A stretch of DNA of 32,450 nucleotides from Flavobacteriales bacterium (lineage in GTDB: Bacteria; Bacteroidota; Bacteroidia; Flavobacteriales_D; JAHECK01). The stretch spans positions 1-32,450 of the forward strand of contig JAHECK010000028.1 of NCBI GenBank assembly GCA_024641785.1, read 5' to 3'. Positions 16,532 through 28,777 of the stretch are shown in pieces. Below the pieces are notes generated by a model that saw nothing but the letters and a program-made list of their open reading frames with translations, searched no databases and was not told the DNA's origin. Position numbers and translations under genes: made by a program. Positions within the stretch are counted from its first letter, which is position 1; each line of letters starts with the position of its first letter.

Positions 16532-16565
16532 CAAAGGTACTGTTTATATATAATATCTAAGACAA
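16532..16565 (-). promoter_or_regulatory. Bacteroidota-type promoter for the helical-repeat gene
   Basis: TACCTTTG on the minus strand (16539-16532) matches TAnnTTTG exactly, with TTG (16565-16563) 23 nt upstream, a spacing at the long end. The predicted start near 16525 leaves a leader of about 27 nt before the ATG at 16498. Confidence 0.45.
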
Positions 16566-16583
16566 ATTAAAAGGCAAATGCCT
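16566..16583 (-). terminator. weak possible terminator after eno
   Basis: Read on the minus strand, AGGC-ATTT-GCCT is followed by TTTAATTT, about 50 nt past the eno stop. The stem is only 4-5 bp, so this is a weak call; the 136-bp gap between eno and the next gene holds nothing better. Confidence 0.3.
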
Positions 16584-16634
16584 CATAAAAATCCAATAAT
16601 ATCATTTTTAAACAACAACAATAAAATTCTACTA

Positions 16635-19012
<2,378 letters not shown>

Positions 19013-19023
19013 AGTACAAAAAT

Positions 19024-19057
19024 AAAAAAGGGGATAATGCAAAAGCATTATCCCCTT
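19024..19057 (-). terminator. strong rho-independent terminator between rplQ and carA
   Basis: A perfect 13-bp stem: AAGGGGATAATGC (19028-19040), a 4-nt loop, then GCATTATCCCCTT (19045-19057). On the minus strand it is followed by a T run (19029-19024). It begins 20 nt past the rplQ stop and ends the long ribosomal transcript. Only 11 nt separate the T run from the carA ATG. Confidence 0.88.
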
Positions 19058-19077
19058 ATAAATTTGTTAAAAATCAA

Positions 19078-19722
19078 TTAACTTTCTTTTTTATCCTGAT
19101 CTTCTTCCTTTGGAGCTTCCTTTTCAGGAGTCTCTTCTTTTTTCGCTTCAGGAGTTTCAACTGTAGGAGTTTCGATCTCCGCTACTTCTACTTCAGGTGC
19201 AACGACTGCTTCAACTTCTGGAGCAACAACTGCTTCAGCTACTGCTTTCGCCTCTGTTTTTTCCTTTTTAGCAGGAGTTTCTGTTGTAGTTGCTTTAGCG
19301 CTAGGCTTAGAACTTCTTCTACTTCTTCCTTTTTTAGCACTTCCCTTATCGTTCTTAAGCAACTCGTTAAAGTCTACTAATTCCATCAGGCACATTTCTG
19401 CATTATCTCCTAATCGATATTCAGTTCGAATAATTCTTGTATAACCTCCTGGTCTATCAGCTACTGCAGGTGCAATATCTCTAAATAATTCTGCTGTTGC
19501 CAATTTACTTTTCAGTAAACGGAAAACCATCCGTCGTGAATGCGTTGAATCATCTTTTGAGCGTGTAATTATAGGCTCAATATAAACTCGAAGCGCTTTC
19601 GCTTTTGCAACCGTAGTATTTATTCTTTTATGCTCGATAAGAGAACAGGCCATGTTAGAAAGCATTGCGCTTCTATGTCCTGTTTTTCTCCCAAGATGAT
19701 TAAATTTCTTTCCGTGTCTCAT
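19078..19722 (-). CDS. rplQ: 50S ribosomal protein L17 with long acidic C-terminal tail
   Basis: Large-subunit protein near the tunnel exit. The core (residues 1-118) is typical: [20 protein letters not shown], then [18 protein letters not shown] and [21 protein letters not shown]. Bacterial L17 usually ends near residue 120-130; here about 95 extra residues follow: a short basic stretch ([15 protein letters not shown]), then a Glu/Ala/Pro/Lys/Thr-rich tail ending DQDKKES. The tail has a tandem duplication of VVAPEVE. It looks disordered. Last gene of the alpha set, 48 bp after rpoA, followed by a strong terminator. Confidence 0.97.
   Translation of the reverse strand: MRHGKKFNHLGRKTGHRSAMLSNMACSLIEHKRINTTVAKAKALRVYIEPIITRSKDDSTHSRRMVFRLLKSKLATAELFRDIAPAVADRPGGYTRIIRTEYRLGDNAEMCLMELVDFNELLKNDKGSAKKGRSRRSSKPSAKATTTETPAKKEKTEAKAVAEAVVAPEVEAVVAPEVEVAEIETPTVETPEAKKEETPEKEAPKEEDQDKKES
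19190..19237 (-). repeat. 24-bp tandem duplication in the rplQ tail
   Basis: Two adjacent 24-bp copies (19190-19213 and 19214-19237) differ at three positions and encode the repeated VVAPEVEA unit of the L17 tail. The length is in frame, consistent with slippage in a low-constraint region. Confidence 0.8.
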
Positions 19723-19770
19723 CTCAATAATTTTTTTTCGTCACTCGACGAATCCTATTTGGATTAATAG

Positions 19771-20763
19771 TTATTCTTTTTCCAATTTATACTTAGAAAC
19801 ATTCATTCCGAAAGTAAGTCCGTTATTTTCAATAAGGTCTTCTAATTCGGTTAATGATTTTTTTCCGAAGTTTCTAAACTTAAGAAGGTCCGTTTTCTTG
19901 TATGATACAAGATCACCTAAACTTTCAATATCAGCTGCTTTTAAACAATTCAAAGCACGAACAGAAAGGTCCATATCACTAAGTTTTTTCTTCAGAATTT
20001 GACGCATTTGCAATGCAGATTCATCGAATTCTTCAGTTTCAGATTTCTCATCCATTTCAAGAGTGATCTTCTCATCTGAAAATAATAGGAAATGTTGAAT
20101 AAGAATTTTAGCTGCTTCCTGAAGTGCATCTTTCGGATTAATAGATCCGTCAGTTTCCAGGGTAACAGTTAATTTTTCGTAATCTGTTTTTTGCTCAACA
20201 CGAAAGTTATCGATCGCATATTTCACATGTTTGATAGGCGTGAAAATTGAATCAATAAAAATAGTTCCAATAGCAGTATTAGGAATTTTATTTTCCTCTG
20301 CAGGAACATATCCTCTACCTTTTCCAATGTTAATCTCAATATTGAAATTAACTGAAGAATCAAGTTCACAAATTAAATGATCAGGATTCAAAACTTGAAA
20401 AGCAGAAGTGAATTTTCCAATATCACCAGCAGAAAATTTATCTTGTCCACTTAATGAGATCATCACTTTTTCAGAATCTGTTCCTTCAATTTGCTGACGG
20501 AAACGAACTTGTTTTAAGTTTAATATGATTTCAGTAACATCTTGGATAACTCCTTTTAATGTTGAAAATTCATGATCAACGCCTTCAATTTTTATTGAAG
20601 TTATTGCAAATCCTTCGAGACTTGAGAGTAAAATTCTCCTCAAAGCATTTCCAATTGTTATTCCGTAACCTGGCTCTAATGGTCTGAATTCGAAACTTCC
20701 CATGTGGTCAGTTGATTCTATCATTACAACCTTGTCAGGTTTTTGAAAATCTAATATTGCCAT
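19771..20763 (-). CDS. rpoA: DNA-directed RNA polymerase subunit alpha
   Basis: Scaffold for RNA polymerase assembly and contact point for activators and upstream DNA. The 330 residues are the normal length. The N-terminal assembly domain shows [20 protein letters not shown] and [20 protein letters not shown]; a linker rich in Glu ([14 protein letters not shown]) follows; the C-terminal domain shows [20 protein letters not shown] and the helix-hairpin-helix [16 protein letters not shown]. It sits 17 bp after rpsD, as in most bacteria. Confidence 0.99.
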   Translation of the reverse strand: MAILDFQKPDKVVMIESTDHMGSFEFRPLEPGYGITIGNALRRILLSSLEGFAITSIKIEGVDHEFSTLKGVIQDVTEIILNLKQVRFRQQIEGTDSEKVMISLSGQDKFSAGDIGKFTSAFQVLNPDHLICELDSSVNFNIEINIGKGRGYVPAEENKIPNTAIGTIFIDSIFTPIKHVKYAIDNFRVEQKTDYEKLTVTLETDGSINPKDALQEAAKILIQHFLLFSDEKITLEMDEKSETEEFDESALQMRQILKKKLSDMDLSVRALNCLKAADIESLGDLVSYKKTDLLKFRNFGKKSLTELEDLIENNGLTFGMNVSKYKLEKE

Positions 20764-20780
20764 CTTAATTGGTCTGGTTT

Positions 20781-21386
20781 TTATTTAGAATACAATTCTA
20801 CTATCAATTGTTCTTTAATGTTTTCTGTAATTTGCTCACGTTGCGGAACAGTCATGAAAACACCACTCATATGCTCACCATTCCAAGACAGCCAGTCATG
20901 TTTATGTTGAGCTGTAGAAAGTGAAGTGGTAATAGCGATCAAAGATTTTGACTTTTCACGTACACCGACAACATCACCATCTTTTAATTGGTATGAAGGG
21001 ATATTTACAATATCTCCGTTTACAGTAATGTGCTTATGAGACACTAATTGCCTTGCACCATCACGGCTTGGAGAAATACCTAAACGGTAAACAGTATTAT
21101 CCAATCTGCTCTCACATAATTGAAGTAAAACCTCACCGGTAATTCCACCACTTCTTGATGCTTTTTCAAACAAGTTTCTGAATTGACGCTCAAGAATACC
21201 ATAAGTATACTTTGCTTTTTGCTTCTCCATTAATTGAAGTGCATATTCAGATTGTTTTCTTCTTCTTTTATTAGGACCGTGCATCCCAGGAACATAGTTT
21301 TTACGTTCCAACGACTTATCAGGACCATAAATTGGCTCTCTGAATTTCCTCGCTATTTTCGATTTAGGACCTCTATATCGTGCCAT
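20781..21386 (-). CDS. rpsD: 30S ribosomal protein S4
   Basis: Primary 16S rRNA binder that nucleates assembly of the 30S body and helps decoding accuracy. The 201 residues begin [17 protein letters not shown], with the S4 RNA-binding domain at [20 protein letters not shown] and [20 protein letters not shown]. The N-terminus lacks the zinc-binding cysteines present in some S4 proteins. In E. coli S4 represses the alpha operon; no such leader structure was identified here. Gap to rpsK 32 bp. Confidence 0.98.
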   Translation of the reverse strand: MARYRGPKSKIARKFREPIYGPDKSLERKNYVPGMHGPNKRRRKQSEYALQLMEKQKAKYTYGILERQFRNLFEKASRSGGITGEVLLQLCESRLDNTVYRLGISPSRDGARQLVSHKHITVNGDIVNIPSYQLKDGDVVGVREKSKSLIAITTSLSTAQHKHDWLSWNGEHMSGVFMTVPQREQITENIKEQLIVELYSK

Positions 21387-21418
21387 ATCTAATCGTGATT
21401 TTCTCTTTCAATTAATAA

Positions 21419-21805
21419 TTAAACTCTTCGACGTTTAGGTGGTCGACATCCGTTATGAGGTAATGGAGTAACATCCATTATTTCCATCACTTCTACACCA
21501 CTATTGTGAATAGATCGGATAGCAGATTCTCTTCCGGAACCAGGACCTTTTACATATACCTTAACTCTTCTTAAACCGTAATCATAAGCCTCTTTGGTAC
21601 ATTCTTCTGCAGCAATTTGGGCAGCATAAGGTGTGTTCTTTTTAGAACCTCTAAAGCCCATTTTTCCAGCTGAAGACCATGATATAACTTGACCTTGGTT
21701 ATTTGTTAATGAAATGATGATGTTATTAAAAGTCGCTTGAATATGCGCTTCTCCAACAGCTTCTACATTAACCTTTTTCTTCTTTTTAGCACTTGTCTTT
21801 GCCAT
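21419..21805 (-). CDS. rpsK: 30S ribosomal protein S11
   Basis: Platform protein of the small subunit, near the mRNA exit and the E site. The 128 residues have a lysine-rich start ([15 protein letters not shown]), the core [40 protein letters not shown], and the invariant end [18 protein letters not shown]. Length is as in E. coli (129). Lies between rpsM and rpsD. Confidence 0.98.
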   Translation of the reverse strand: MAKTSAKKKKKVNVEAVGEAHIQATFNNIIISLTNNQGQVISWSSAGKMGFRGSKKNTPYAAQIAAEECTKEAYDYGLRRVKVYVKGPGSGRESAIRSIHNSGVEVMEIMDVTPLPHNGCRPPKRRRV

Positions 21806-21824
21806 TATTACAACTTATTAAGTC

Positions 21825-22202
21825 TTATTTAACTGCTTTTTTCTTGTTCGCAACAGTTTTACGTTTTCCTTTCCGTGTACGAGCATTATTTTTTGTACGC
21901 TGTCCTCTTAAAGGCAAGCCTGAACGATGACGAATACCGCGATAACTTCCGATATCCATTAATCGTTTAATGTTCATTTGAGTTTCAGAGCGTAATGCAC
22001 CTTCAATTGTGTAATTTTCATTAACAACAGAACGAATTCTTGATAATTCATCATCGTCCCAATCGTTAACTTTTTTATCTACATCAACTTCAGCGGCGCT
22101 TAAAATTTCTTTTGCTCTGCTTCTTCCAATTCCGAAAATGTAAGTAAGTCCTATCTCACCTCTCTTATTTTTCGGTAAATCTATACCAGCAATCCTAGCC
22201 AT
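21825..22202 (-). CDS. rpsM: 30S ribosomal protein S13
   Basis: Head protein that bridges the subunits and touches the P-site tRNA through its basic tail. The 125 residues show [72 protein letters not shown] and a lysine-rich end. It starts 16 bp after rpmJ, first of the S13-S11-S4-alpha-L17 block. Confidence 0.98.
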   Translation of the reverse strand: MARIAGIDLPKNKRGEIGLTYIFGIGRSRAKEILSAAEVDVDKKVNDWDDDELSRIRSVVNENYTIEGALRSETQMNIKRLMDIGSYRGIRHRSGLPLRGQRTKNNARTRKGKRKTVANKKKAVK

Positions 22203-22218
22203 TTGAATATATTATTTA

Positions 22219-22335
22219 TTAACCTTGTCTTTGTTTAAACTTTGGATTCTTTTTGTTTATCACATAAAGACGTCCTTTTCTGCGAACAATTTTACAATCC
22301 GCTGTTCTCTTTTTTACAGATGCTCTTACTTTCAT
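22219..22335 (-). CDS. rpmJ: 50S ribosomal protein L36, metal-free (C-minus) form
   Basis: A 38-residue frame of my own translation: [20 protein letters not shown] then [18 protein letters not shown]. It packs into 23S rRNA near the peptidyl transferase region. Of the zinc ligands of the C-plus form (C-x2-C-x12-C-x4-H) only one cysteine remains, so it cannot bind zinc in the usual way; this form is normal in Bacteroidota. Located 4 bp after infA and 16 bp before rpsM, its usual place. Confidence 0.95.
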   Translation of the reverse strand: MKVRASVKKRTADCKIVRRKGRLYVINKKNPKFKQRQG

Positions 22336-22339
22336 TTTA

Positions 22340-22561
22340 TTAATTTTTATACCTGTAAGTAATTCTTCCTTTTGTTAAATCGTATGGCGACATCTCAAGT
22401 TTCACTTTATCTCCTGGTAAAATCTTGATATAATACATTCGCATTTTACCTGAAATATGAGCGACGATAATATGACCATTTTCCAATTCCACTTTGAACA
22501 TTGCATTCGAAAGGGCTTCTATGATCGTACCGTCTAATTCAATTGAGGCTTGTTTAGCCAT
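22340..22561 (-). CDS. infA: translation initiation factor IF-1
   Basis: Occupies the A site of the 30S subunit during initiation. The 73 residues form one OB fold, with [60 protein letters not shown] and ITYRYKN. Length equals the family norm (72-73). It lies 5 bp after map, the order typical of Bacteroidota and Gram-positive bacteria; E. coli keeps infA elsewhere. Confidence 0.98.
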   Translation of the reverse strand: MAKQASIELDGTIIEALSNAMFKVELENGHIIVAHISGKMRMYYIKILPGDKVKLEMSPYDLTKGRITYRYKN

Positions 22562-22566
22562 ACTTA

Positions 22567-23343
22567 TTATTTATTTTTTATTACTTCTTCAATATGTTCA
22601 AATGTTGACAAAACCAAAACTTTTCCTTTTCGAATCGCAACATCATGTTCAAAATGAGCTGAAGGCTTTCCATCTGCTGTAACAATGGTCCATCCATCAT
22701 TCAACTGCTTTACTTCCTTAACTCCTAAGTTAATCATAGGTTCAATAGCTAATACTAAACCTTCTTTCAACTTTAAACCAGAACGCTTTCTTCCATAGTT
22801 AGGGACTTCCGGAGATTCATGTAATGATCTACCTAATCCGTGCCCAACCAATTCTCTTACTACACCATATCCAAAGGATTCACAATATTTTTGAATCGTA
22901 TATCCAATATCTCCAATCCTATTCCCAACAATCGCCTGTTCCATCCCTAATAAAAGGGATTGTTTCGTTACGTCGAGCAACTGCTGTATCTCGGCGCTAA
23001 CCTCTCCAACTGCAAAGGTATATGCAGAATCTCCATAAAAACCATTTTTCAATACGCCACAATCAACTGAAACAATATCCCCATTTTTCAATGGTTTATT
23101 ATTTGGAATCCCGTGTACTACCTGTTCGTTTACAGAAGTACATAATGAATTTGGAAAACCATTATAACCTTTAAAACCTGGTATTGCATGGTGATCTCGA
23201 ATAAATTCTTCTGCCACTTTATCCAATTCCAGTGTAGTTACACCGGGTTGAATTAATTTCGCTACCTCAGCAAGGGTTTTACCAACAAGTAAAGAACTCT
23301 CTCTTTGTATTTCTACTTCCTCTTCCGTTTTATAATCAATCAT
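22567..23343 (-). CDS. map: methionine aminopeptidase, type I
   Basis: Removes the initiator methionine from new proteins. The 258 residues carry all five metal ligands: Asp in [20 protein letters not shown] (both Asp), His in [13 protein letters not shown], Glu in [10 protein letters not shown] and Glu in AHFEHDVAI. No SH3-binding or zinc-finger extension, so a standard type Ia enzyme. It is placed between secY and infA, 9 bp and 5 bp away, linking it to the secretion and initiation genes. Confidence 0.98.
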   Translation of the reverse strand: MIDYKTEEEVEIQRESSLLVGKTLAEVAKLIQPGVTTLELDKVAEEFIRDHHAIPGFKGYNGFPNSLCTSVNEQVVHGIPNNKPLKNGDIVSVDCGVLKNGFYGDSAYTFAVGEVSAEIQQLLDVTKQSLLLGMEQAIVGNRIGDIGYTIQKYCESFGYGVVRELVGHGLGRSLHESPEVPNYGRKRSGLKLKEGLVLAIEPMINLGVKEVKQLNDGWTIVTADGKPSAHFEHDVAIRKGKVLVLSTFEHIEEVIKNK

Positions 23344-23352
23344 TATGATCCG

Positions 23353-24690
23353 TTATCCAGCCATTCCTACGGCCGATGTTGATCTCCCTCTCACTTTTCC
23401 TGACTTCATTAATCCATCATAATGACGCATTAATAAATGACTTTCTATTTGTTGTAATGTATCTAATACTACTCCAACAATAATCAATAATGATGTTCCT
23501 CCATAAAAAATTGCAAATCCTTGTTTTATTCCAGCTGCCATTGCAATAGATGGAATAATCGCTATAAATGCTGTAAAAACTGCACCCGGTAATGTGATTC
23601 TGGAAATGATCGTATCTAAAAACTCAGATGTTGATTTACCAGGTTTGATCCCGGGAACAAATCCTCCATTACGCTTTAAATCATCAGCCATTTGTGTTGG
23701 ATTAACAGTAATCGCTGTATAGAAATAAGTAAATAAGATAATTACAACCGCAAATAATATATTATAGTATAGTCCTCCAATATCACCTAAAGCGATAAGA
23801 AAAGAACCAGGTTCTTCATTTACAGCTTGTGCCAGGTATAATGGAACAAACATTATGGCTTGCGCAAATATAATAGGCATTACTCCTGCAGCATTTACTT
23901 TTAAAGGTATAAACTGACGAGCACCTGATCCCATTCCTTGAATTCCGCTAATTCTTTTAGCATATTGTACTGGAACTCTTCTTACAGCCTGCACTAAAGC
24001 AACTGTAAAACCAATAATTAATAATAAAAGAACGATCTCAACTAGTAACATTACCATTCCTCCAGCTCCATCAATACGACCAACAAATTCTTGAATGAAC
24101 GCAGCTGGTAGTCTTGCGATAATACCGATCATGATAATTAATGAAATTCCATTTCCAATTCCCTTCTCAGTGATACGCTCACCTAACCACATTATAAACA
24201 AAGTACCAGCAGTAAGTATAGTAATTGATGATACCCACCAGAAAACAGAAGGATTAGCAACTGCACCTGGAACATTGACTACTGTAGAACCTAAATAACT
24301 AGGTGCTTGAACAGCGGTAATAGCGATGGTAAGAAATCGTGTGGTCTGATTTATTTTCTGACGTCCACTTTCTCCTTCCTTTTGTAATTTTTGAATAGAA
24401 GGTATTGCAATCCCTAATAACTGCATAATAATCGATGCAGAGATATATGGCATAATTCCTAAAGCAAATACAGAGGCTCGAGAAAATGCTCCTCCGGTGA
24501 AAAGCGCTAAGATTTCTCCTAGACCTCCTCCTCCAACATTTGCACTGGCCATTGCATCCGCATTTATTCCAGGCAAAATCACAAAGGATCCAATCCGATA
24601 AATTAATATCAAAGCTAAAGTTAAGAAGATTCGTTTCCTTAGATCTTCAATCTTCCAAATATGCTGCAGTGTTGCAATAAAATTCTTCAT
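23353..24690 (-). CDS. secY: protein translocase subunit SecY
   Basis: Channel of the Sec translocon in the inner membrane. The 445 residues have ten hydrophobic segments. Visible family motifs are RKRIFLTLALILIYRIGSFV at the first helix, MPYISASIIMQLL, GIGNGISLIIMIGI, RVPVQYAKR and NPTQMADDLKRNGGFVPGIK, followed by the cytoplasmic loop before the last helices. It is the export route for the signal-peptide proteins seen elsewhere in the window. Gap of 13 bp after rplO, as in the usual spc operon. Confidence 0.98.
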   Translation of the reverse strand: MKNFIATLQHIWKIEDLRKRIFLTLALILIYRIGSFVILPGINADAMASANVGGGGLGEILALFTGGAFSRASVFALGIMPYISASIIMQLLGIAIPSIQKLQKEGESGRQKINQTTRFLTIAITAVQAPSYLGSTVVNVPGAVANPSVFWWVSSITILTAGTLFIMWLGERITEKGIGNGISLIIMIGIIARLPAAFIQEFVGRIDGAGGMVMLLVEIVLLLLIIGFTVALVQAVRRVPVQYAKRISGIQGMGSGARQFIPLKVNAAGVMPIIFAQAIMFVPLYLAQAVNEEPGSFLIALGDIGGLYYNILFAVVIILFTYFYTAITVNPTQMADDLKRNGGFVPGIKPGKSTSEFLDTIISRITLPGAVFTAFIAIIPSIAMAAGIKQGFAIFYGGTSLLIIVGVVLDTLQQIESHLLMRHYDGLMKSGKVRGRSTSAVGMAG

Positions 24691-24703
24691 TCTCTATAAC
24701 AAG

Positions 24704-25150
24704 TTATAAGATAACGGCTTCTCCACCATTATCTTCGATGGCTTTTTTCGCTGTTGCAGTGTATGCATTTGCAGATACTGTAACCTTGGTTGAAAGTACT
24801 CCACGACCTAAAATTTTAATTAAATCGTTTTTATTTGCCAATCCATGTTCCACGAAAATTGCGGGCGTAAAATTAGTTATTTTTTTCTCTTCGACAAGTC
24901 CTTGAATAGTATCAAGATTTACACCTTTATATTCAACTCGATTGATGTTCTTAAATCCAAACTTAGGAACACGACGTTGTAAAGGCATTTGCCCTCCTTC
25001 GAAGCCTTTTTTGCTTTTATAACCTGAACGTGATTTTGCTCCTTTATGACCACGTGTAGAAGTTCCACCTCTACCGGATCCGGTACCACGACCAATTCTT
25101 TTTCTATTTTTAACCGACCCTTCGGCTGGTTTTAAGTTACTCAAATCCAT
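24704..25150 (-). CDS. rplO: 50S ribosomal protein L15
   Basis: Late-assembly protein of the large subunit. The 148 residues begin [18 protein letters not shown], with the glycine/arginine-rich segment [18 protein letters not shown] that threads into 23S rRNA, then [15 protein letters not shown] and a C-terminal globular part with [18 protein letters not shown]. Length close to E. coli (144). Gap of 12 bp after rpmD. Confidence 0.98.
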   Translation of the reverse strand: MDLSNLKPAEGSVKNRKRIGRGTGSGRGGTSTRGHKGAKSRSGYKSKKGFEGGQMPLQRRVPKFGFKNINRVEYKGVNLDTIQGLVEEKKITNFTPAIFVEHGLANKNDLIKILGRGVLSTKVTVSANAYTATAKKAIEDNGGEAVIL

Positions 25151-25162
25151 TATTTCAATGCT

Positions 25163-25342
25163 TTAAATATTCTCAACTTTAACTAAATGATTCACTTTAC
25201 GAACCATTCCCATTATTACAGGGCTATTTTCTTGCTCTACCGACTGATTCATTTTTCTCAAACCAAGTGCTTCCAAAACAAGCTTTTGATTTTTTGGTCG
25301 GTTTATGGCACTACGTACTTGAGTAATTTTAATTTTCGACAT
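25163..25342 (-). CDS. rpmD: 50S ribosomal protein L30
   Basis: A 59-residue protein matching the E. coli length: MSKIKITQVRSAINRPKNQK, then LVLEALGLRKMNQSV and MVRKVNHLVKVENI. The ATG at 25342 is chosen over an in-frame ATG at 25360, because the latter overlaps the rpsE stop region and adds a non-homologous MVKKII. Confidence 0.96.
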   Translation of the reverse strand: MSKIKITQVRSAINRPKNQKLVLEALGLRKMNQSVEQENSPVIMGMVRKVNHLVKVENI

Positions 25343-25352
25343 GATTATCTTT

Positions 25353-25871
25353 TTAACCATTAAATACTACATCCATAGAAACTCCTCGAGTTCGTGCTAC
25401 ACTACGTGCATCACGTAATCTTGCTAAAGCATCAAAAGTAGCTTTCACCACATTATGTGGATTTGAAGAACCTTGAGATTTAGCGAGTACATCGGTAATT
25501 CCAACGCTTTCTAAAACTGCTCTCATTGCACCTCCGGCAATTACTCCTGTACCATGAGAAGCAGGTTTAATAAAAACTCTAGCTCCACCAAATTTCCCTA
25601 ATTGAGCATGAGGAATTGTTCCTTTATATATAGGAACCTTAACTAAATTCTTTTTAGCATCGTCCATCCCTTTAGAGATCGCTTCAACTACTTCTTTAGC
25701 TTTTCCTAGTCCATGTCCTACAACTCCATTTTCATCACCTACAACAACAATGGCTGAGAATCCGAAATTCCGACCCCCTTTGGTTACTTTTGTAACACGG
25801 TTTATCGCTACTAATCTATCTTTTAATTCAAGATCGATCGCTTTAATATTATGTTTAGCTGCTTTTGCCAT
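25353..25871 (-). CDS. rpsE: 30S ribosomal protein S5
   Basis: Located near the mRNA entry tunnel; affects accuracy and unwinding with S3 and S4. The 172 residues show [40 protein letters not shown] and [13 protein letters not shown], the double-stranded-RNA-binding part, then the C-terminal fold with [19 protein letters not shown]. The ATG at 25871 is chosen over TTG at 25877. It starts 6 bp after the rplR stop. Confidence 0.98.
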   Translation of the reverse strand: MAKAAKHNIKAIDLELKDRLVAINRVTKVTKGGRNFGFSAIVVVGDENGVVGHGLGKAKEVVEAISKGMDDAKKNLVKVPIYKGTIPHAQLGKFGGARVFIKPASHGTGVIAGGAMRAVLESVGITDVLAKSQGSSNPHNVVKATFDALARLRDARSVARTRGVSMDVVFNG

Positions 25872-25877
25872 TTTCAA

Positions 25878-26228
25878 TTAAAATTTAAGTCCGCCTTCTC
25901 TAACACCATCTGCTAAAGATTTAACACGTCCATGATATAAATATCCACCTCTGTCGAATACGATCTTTTCGATGCCAGCTTCTTTTGCTTTTTCAGCAAT
26001 TACTTTACCGACTTCATAAGAAACCTCAACTTTGGTTTTTCCTTTTGATTCCATTTTCAATGATGATACTGATAATAAAGTTTTGCCTTCCTCATCATTT
26101 ATCAATTGAACATAGATGTCTTTATTACTTCTAAATACCGATAAACGAGGAACTGCAGAGTTCCCTGATACGGTTTTGCGAATTCTTCTTCGAATACGAA
26201 GTCTACGATCTTGTTTACTAAGTGCCAT
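25878..26228 (-). CDS. rplR: 50S ribosomal protein L18
   Basis: Binds 5S rRNA with L5 and links it to the large subunit. The 116 residues show [40 protein letters not shown], and the end [20 protein letters not shown] with [12 protein letters not shown]. Length as in E. coli (117). Gap of 12 bp after rplF. Confidence 0.98.
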   Translation of the reverse strand: MALSKQDRRLRIRRRIRKTVSGNSAVPRLSVFRSNKDIYVQLINDEEGKTLLSVSSLKMESKGKTKVEVSYEVGKVIAEKAKEAGIEKIVFDRGGYLYHGRVKSLADGVREGGLKF

Positions 26229-26240
26229 GACTCAATTTTA

Positions 26241-26795
26241 TTATTTAGCTCCGGATTTCCCGGCTTTACGTCTAACTTGTTCTCCCATATATCGGACACC
26301 TTTTCCTTTGTATGGCTCTGGTTTTCTAAATGATCGAATCTTAGATGCAATCATTCCAACCAATTGTTTATCAAAAGATTCAAGAGTAATAACAGGTGCT
26401 TTTCCTTTTAAAGTTTCAGTACTCACTTTAACTTCATCAGGTAATTGAATAATGATAGGATGTGAATATCCTAGTGACAATTCAAGTTCTTGACCTGTAA
26501 CTTTAGCTCTATAACCAACTCCAATCAATTCTTGTTCGATCTTATAGCCTTCACTAACCCCAATAATCATGTTATTAATTAAAGAACGGTAAAGTCCGTG
26601 TTTTGATCGATCATCTTTAGAGTCACTTCTACGTGCTACTGTAATAACGCCATCCTCTATATTTAAAGAAATAGCATCATCCAATTTCTGAGTAAGTACT
26701 CCCTTTGGACCTTTAACTGTTATAATTTTGTCATCCGAAACATTAATCTCAACACCTTTAGTTAAGTTGATCGGATTTTTTCCTATTCGTGACAT
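26241..26795 (-). CDS. rplF: 50S ribosomal protein L6
   Basis: Sits near the factor-binding site and sarcin-ricin loop. The 184 residues form two similar domains. Visible: MSRIGKNPINLTKGVEINVS, VKGPKGVLTQ, the middle segment GVSEGYKIEQELIGVGYRAK, and the C-terminal signature RKPEPYKGKGVRYMGEQVRR with KAGKSGAK. Length close to 177 in E. coli. Between rpsH and rplR. Confidence 0.98.
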   Translation of the reverse strand: MSRIGKNPINLTKGVEINVSDDKIITVKGPKGVLTQKLDDAISLNIEDGVITVARRSDSKDDRSKHGLYRSLINNMIIGVSEGYKIEQELIGVGYRAKVTGQELELSLGYSHPIIIQLPDEVKVSTETLKGKAPVITLESFDKQLVGMIASKIRSFRKPEPYKGKGVRYMGEQVRRKAGKSGAK

Positions 26796-26815
26796 TTTCT
26801 TTCGTTCTTAATTAA

Positions 26816-27214
26816 TTAATAAACGTAGCAAAGTACTTCCCCTCCAACATTCTCTTTTCGGGCTTCTTTATCAGACATTACCCCTTTCGATGTAGAAAGA
26901 ACAGCAATACCTAAACCGTTCAGAACACGTGGAAGTTCATCCGAACCTGCATATTTTCTTAATCCTGGCTTACTTGCTCGTTGAATCGATGTGATTGCAG
27001 GTGCTTTAGTTTCACGATTGTATTTTAATGCAATCTTAATAACCCCTTGTTTATCATCATCAATAAACTTATAACTCATAATGTATCCTTTTTCATGAAG
27101 GATCTTAGTTATATTTTTCTTCACATTAGAACCTGGGATTTCAACAACCCTATGACCTGCACTTTGTGCATTTCTAATGTAAGTAAGATAATCTGCTATT
27201 GGATCAGTAATCAT
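26816..27214 (-). CDS. rpsH: 30S ribosomal protein S8
   Basis: Primary 16S rRNA binder in the central domain. The 132 residues begin [20 protein letters not shown], then IKIALKYN and the conserved end [20 protein letters not shown] with GGEVLCYVY. In E. coli S8 represses the spc operon at the rplE message; whether that holds here is not visible. Gap of 18 bp after rpsN. Confidence 0.98.
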   Translation of the reverse strand: MITDPIADYLTYIRNAQSAGHRVVEIPGSNVKKNITKILHEKGYIMSYKFIDDDKQGVIKIALKYNRETKAPAITSIQRASKPGLRKYAGSDELPRVLNGLGIAVLSTSKGVMSDKEARKENVGGEVLCYVY

Positions 27215-27232
27215 TTTTCCTAATTTTATTTA

Positions 27233-27502
27233 TTACCAACTGGCTTTTTTAACACCTGGGATCAAACCCGAAAGTGCCATTTCTCTGAAAGTAACACGAG
27301 AAATTCCAAATTGTCTCATGTAACCACGTGGACGACCAGTCAATTGACATCTATTATGTAAACGAACTTTAGATGAATTAGCAGGAAGTTTTTGCAAACC
27401 ATCCCAATCTCCATTTGCCTTTAGTTCGGCTCTCTTAGCAGCATACTTAGCTACCATTTTTTCTCTTTTGCGCTCACGCGCTTTCATTGATTCTTTTGCC
27501 AT
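27233..27502 (-). CDS. rpsN: 30S ribosomal protein S14, metal-free form
   Basis: Head protein next to S3 and S10. The 89 residues show [20 protein letters not shown], the [20 protein letters not shown] signature and the end [12 protein letters not shown]. It lacks the CxxC pairs of the zinc form and has the longer loop ([15 protein letters not shown]), so this is the C-minus class. 6 bp from rplE. Confidence 0.98.
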   Translation of the reverse strand: MAKESMKARERKREKMVAKYAAKRAELKANGDWDGLQKLPANSSKVRLHNRCQLTGRPRGYMRQFGISRVTFREMALSGLIPGVKKASW

Positions 27503-27508
27503 GATATT

Positions 27509-28057
27509 CTAATTTGCAAATGGAAATCCAAAGTTTTTTAATAGTGATTTAGCTTCTTCATCAGTATTAGCGGATGTTACAAATGTAATATCCATACCTG
27601 AAATTTTACTTACTTTATCGATGTTGATCTCCGGGAAGATGATCTGTTCTTTTACACCAAAAGTGTAATTTCCACGACCATCAAATCCTTTTCCTTTAAC
27701 ACCTCTAAAGTCACGTGTTCTTGGTAAAGCAGAAGAGATCAAACGATCTAAAAATTCATACATTTTAATTCCTCGTAACGTAACTTTCGCACCAATTGGC
27801 ATCCCTTTACGTAATTTAAAATTCGAAATATCCTTTTTAGAAACTGTTGGAACCGCTTTCTGACCGGTAATCATGGTCATCTCTAGAACCGCATTATCAA
27901 CTAATCGTTTATCCGAAGTAGCTTCTCCAACACCTTGATTGATCACAATTTTGTTCAATTTAGGCACTTGCATTATACTCTTGTATTTAAACTCTTTCTG
28001 TAAGGAAGGTACAATTTCTGTGTTGTACTGTTCCTTTAATCTTGGTGCGTACGACAT
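27509..28057 (-). CDS. rplE: 50S ribosomal protein L5
   Basis: Binds 5S rRNA and touches S13 across the subunit bridge. The 182 residues show [72 protein letters not shown] and the end [13 protein letters not shown]. Length as in E. coli (179). Only 1 bp separates it from rplX. Confidence 0.98.
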   Translation of the reverse strand: MSYAPRLKEQYNTEIVPSLQKEFKYKSIMQVPKLNKIVINQGVGEATSDKRLVDNAVLEMTMITGQKAVPTVSKKDISNFKLRKGMPIGAKVTLRGIKMYEFLDRLISSALPRTRDFRGVKGKGFDGRGNYTFGVKEQIIFPEINIDKVSKISGMDITFVTSANTDEEAKSLLKNFGFPFAN

Positions 28058-28058
28058 A

Positions 28059-28379
28059 TTATATTACCTCCTTAGTTTTAATTGAGACTCTACTTAATTT
28101 ACCATCTTTCCCTTTCACACGAGTTGTACGAGTAGGTTCTCCGGTTTTTGGATCTACTAGCATTAAGTTGGAAATATGAATAGATCCTTCTTTTTCTATA
28201 ATACCGCCTTCTGGAAACTGTGCACTAGGTTTAGTGTGTTTTTTAACAATATTCACGCTTTCCACTAAAGCACGGTTTTTAATGCCTAAGACTTCAAGAA
28301 CTCGTCCTTGTCCTCCTTTATGGTTTCCTGCTATTACTTTTACCAGGTCACCTTTCTTTATATGAAACTTCATTTTCAT
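28059..28379 (-). CDS. rplX: 50S ribosomal protein L24
   Basis: Assembly initiator that binds near the 5' end of 23S rRNA. The 106 residues carry the KOW motif [20 protein letters not shown], then [20 protein letters not shown] and [18 protein letters not shown]. Two ATGs are possible (28379 and 28373); the shorter version, MKFHIKKGD, is equally plausible by homology. Gap of 20 bp after rplN. Confidence 0.97.
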   Translation of the reverse strand: MKMKFHIKKGDLVKVIAGNHKGGQGRVLEVLGIKNRALVESVNIVKKHTKPSAQFPEGGIIEKEGSIHISNLMLVDPKTGEPTRTTRVKGKDGKLSRVSIKTKEVI

Positions 28380-28399
28380 CTTTACTTTCTTTAAATAGT

Positions 28400-28768
28400 T
28401 TAGATTACTTCAGGAGCTAAAGAAACAATTTTCATAAATTGCTTTTCCCTAAGTTCTCTTGCTACAGGTCCAAAAATCCTTGTTCCTCTCATCTCGCCAC
28501 CAGCATTTAATAATACTACTGCATTATCATCGAAACGGATATAAGAACCATCACTTCTTCGTACTTCTTTTTTAGTACGAACAACAACTGCTCTAGTCAC
28601 CATCCCTTGCTTAACGGTTCCTGAAGGAACTGCATCTTTAACTGTAACAACAATCTGGTCACCAATTGAAGCATATCTTTTTCTTGTACCTCCCAGTACA
28701 CGGATACATAGTACCTCCTTGGCTCCACTATTATCGGCAACTTTTACACGACTTTCCTGTTGAATCAT
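28400..28768 (-). CDS. rplN: 50S ribosomal protein L14
   Basis: Contacts 16S rRNA at an intersubunit bridge and is the site of ribosome silencing factor binding. The 122 residues show [40 protein letters not shown] and the end [20 protein letters not shown] with VSLAPEVI, the canonical L14 C-terminus. First gene of the spc set, 9 bp after rpsQ. Confidence 0.98.
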   Translation of the reverse strand: MIQQESRVKVADNSGAKEVLCIRVLGGTRKRYASIGDQIVVTVKDAVPSGTVKQGMVTRAVVVRTKKEVRRSDGSYIRFDDNAVVLLNAGGEMRGTRIFGPVARELREKQFMKIVSLAPEVI

Positions 28769-28777
28769 GATTCTAAA

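Noticed and set aside
19013-19048. Longer start for carA
   Set aside because: It lies inside the terminator hairpin and adds residues (MLLHYPLFYFCT) with no CarA homology.
22219-22335. L36 with lost zinc ligands as a sign of a decayed gene
   Set aside because: The rest of the protein is well conserved and the metal-free form is usual in Bacteroidota, as for S14 in the same run.
26102-26350. Minus-strand frame of 82 codons across the rplF/rplR junction
   Set aside because: It overlaps the ends of two certain ribosomal genes in another frame and has no recognisable features.
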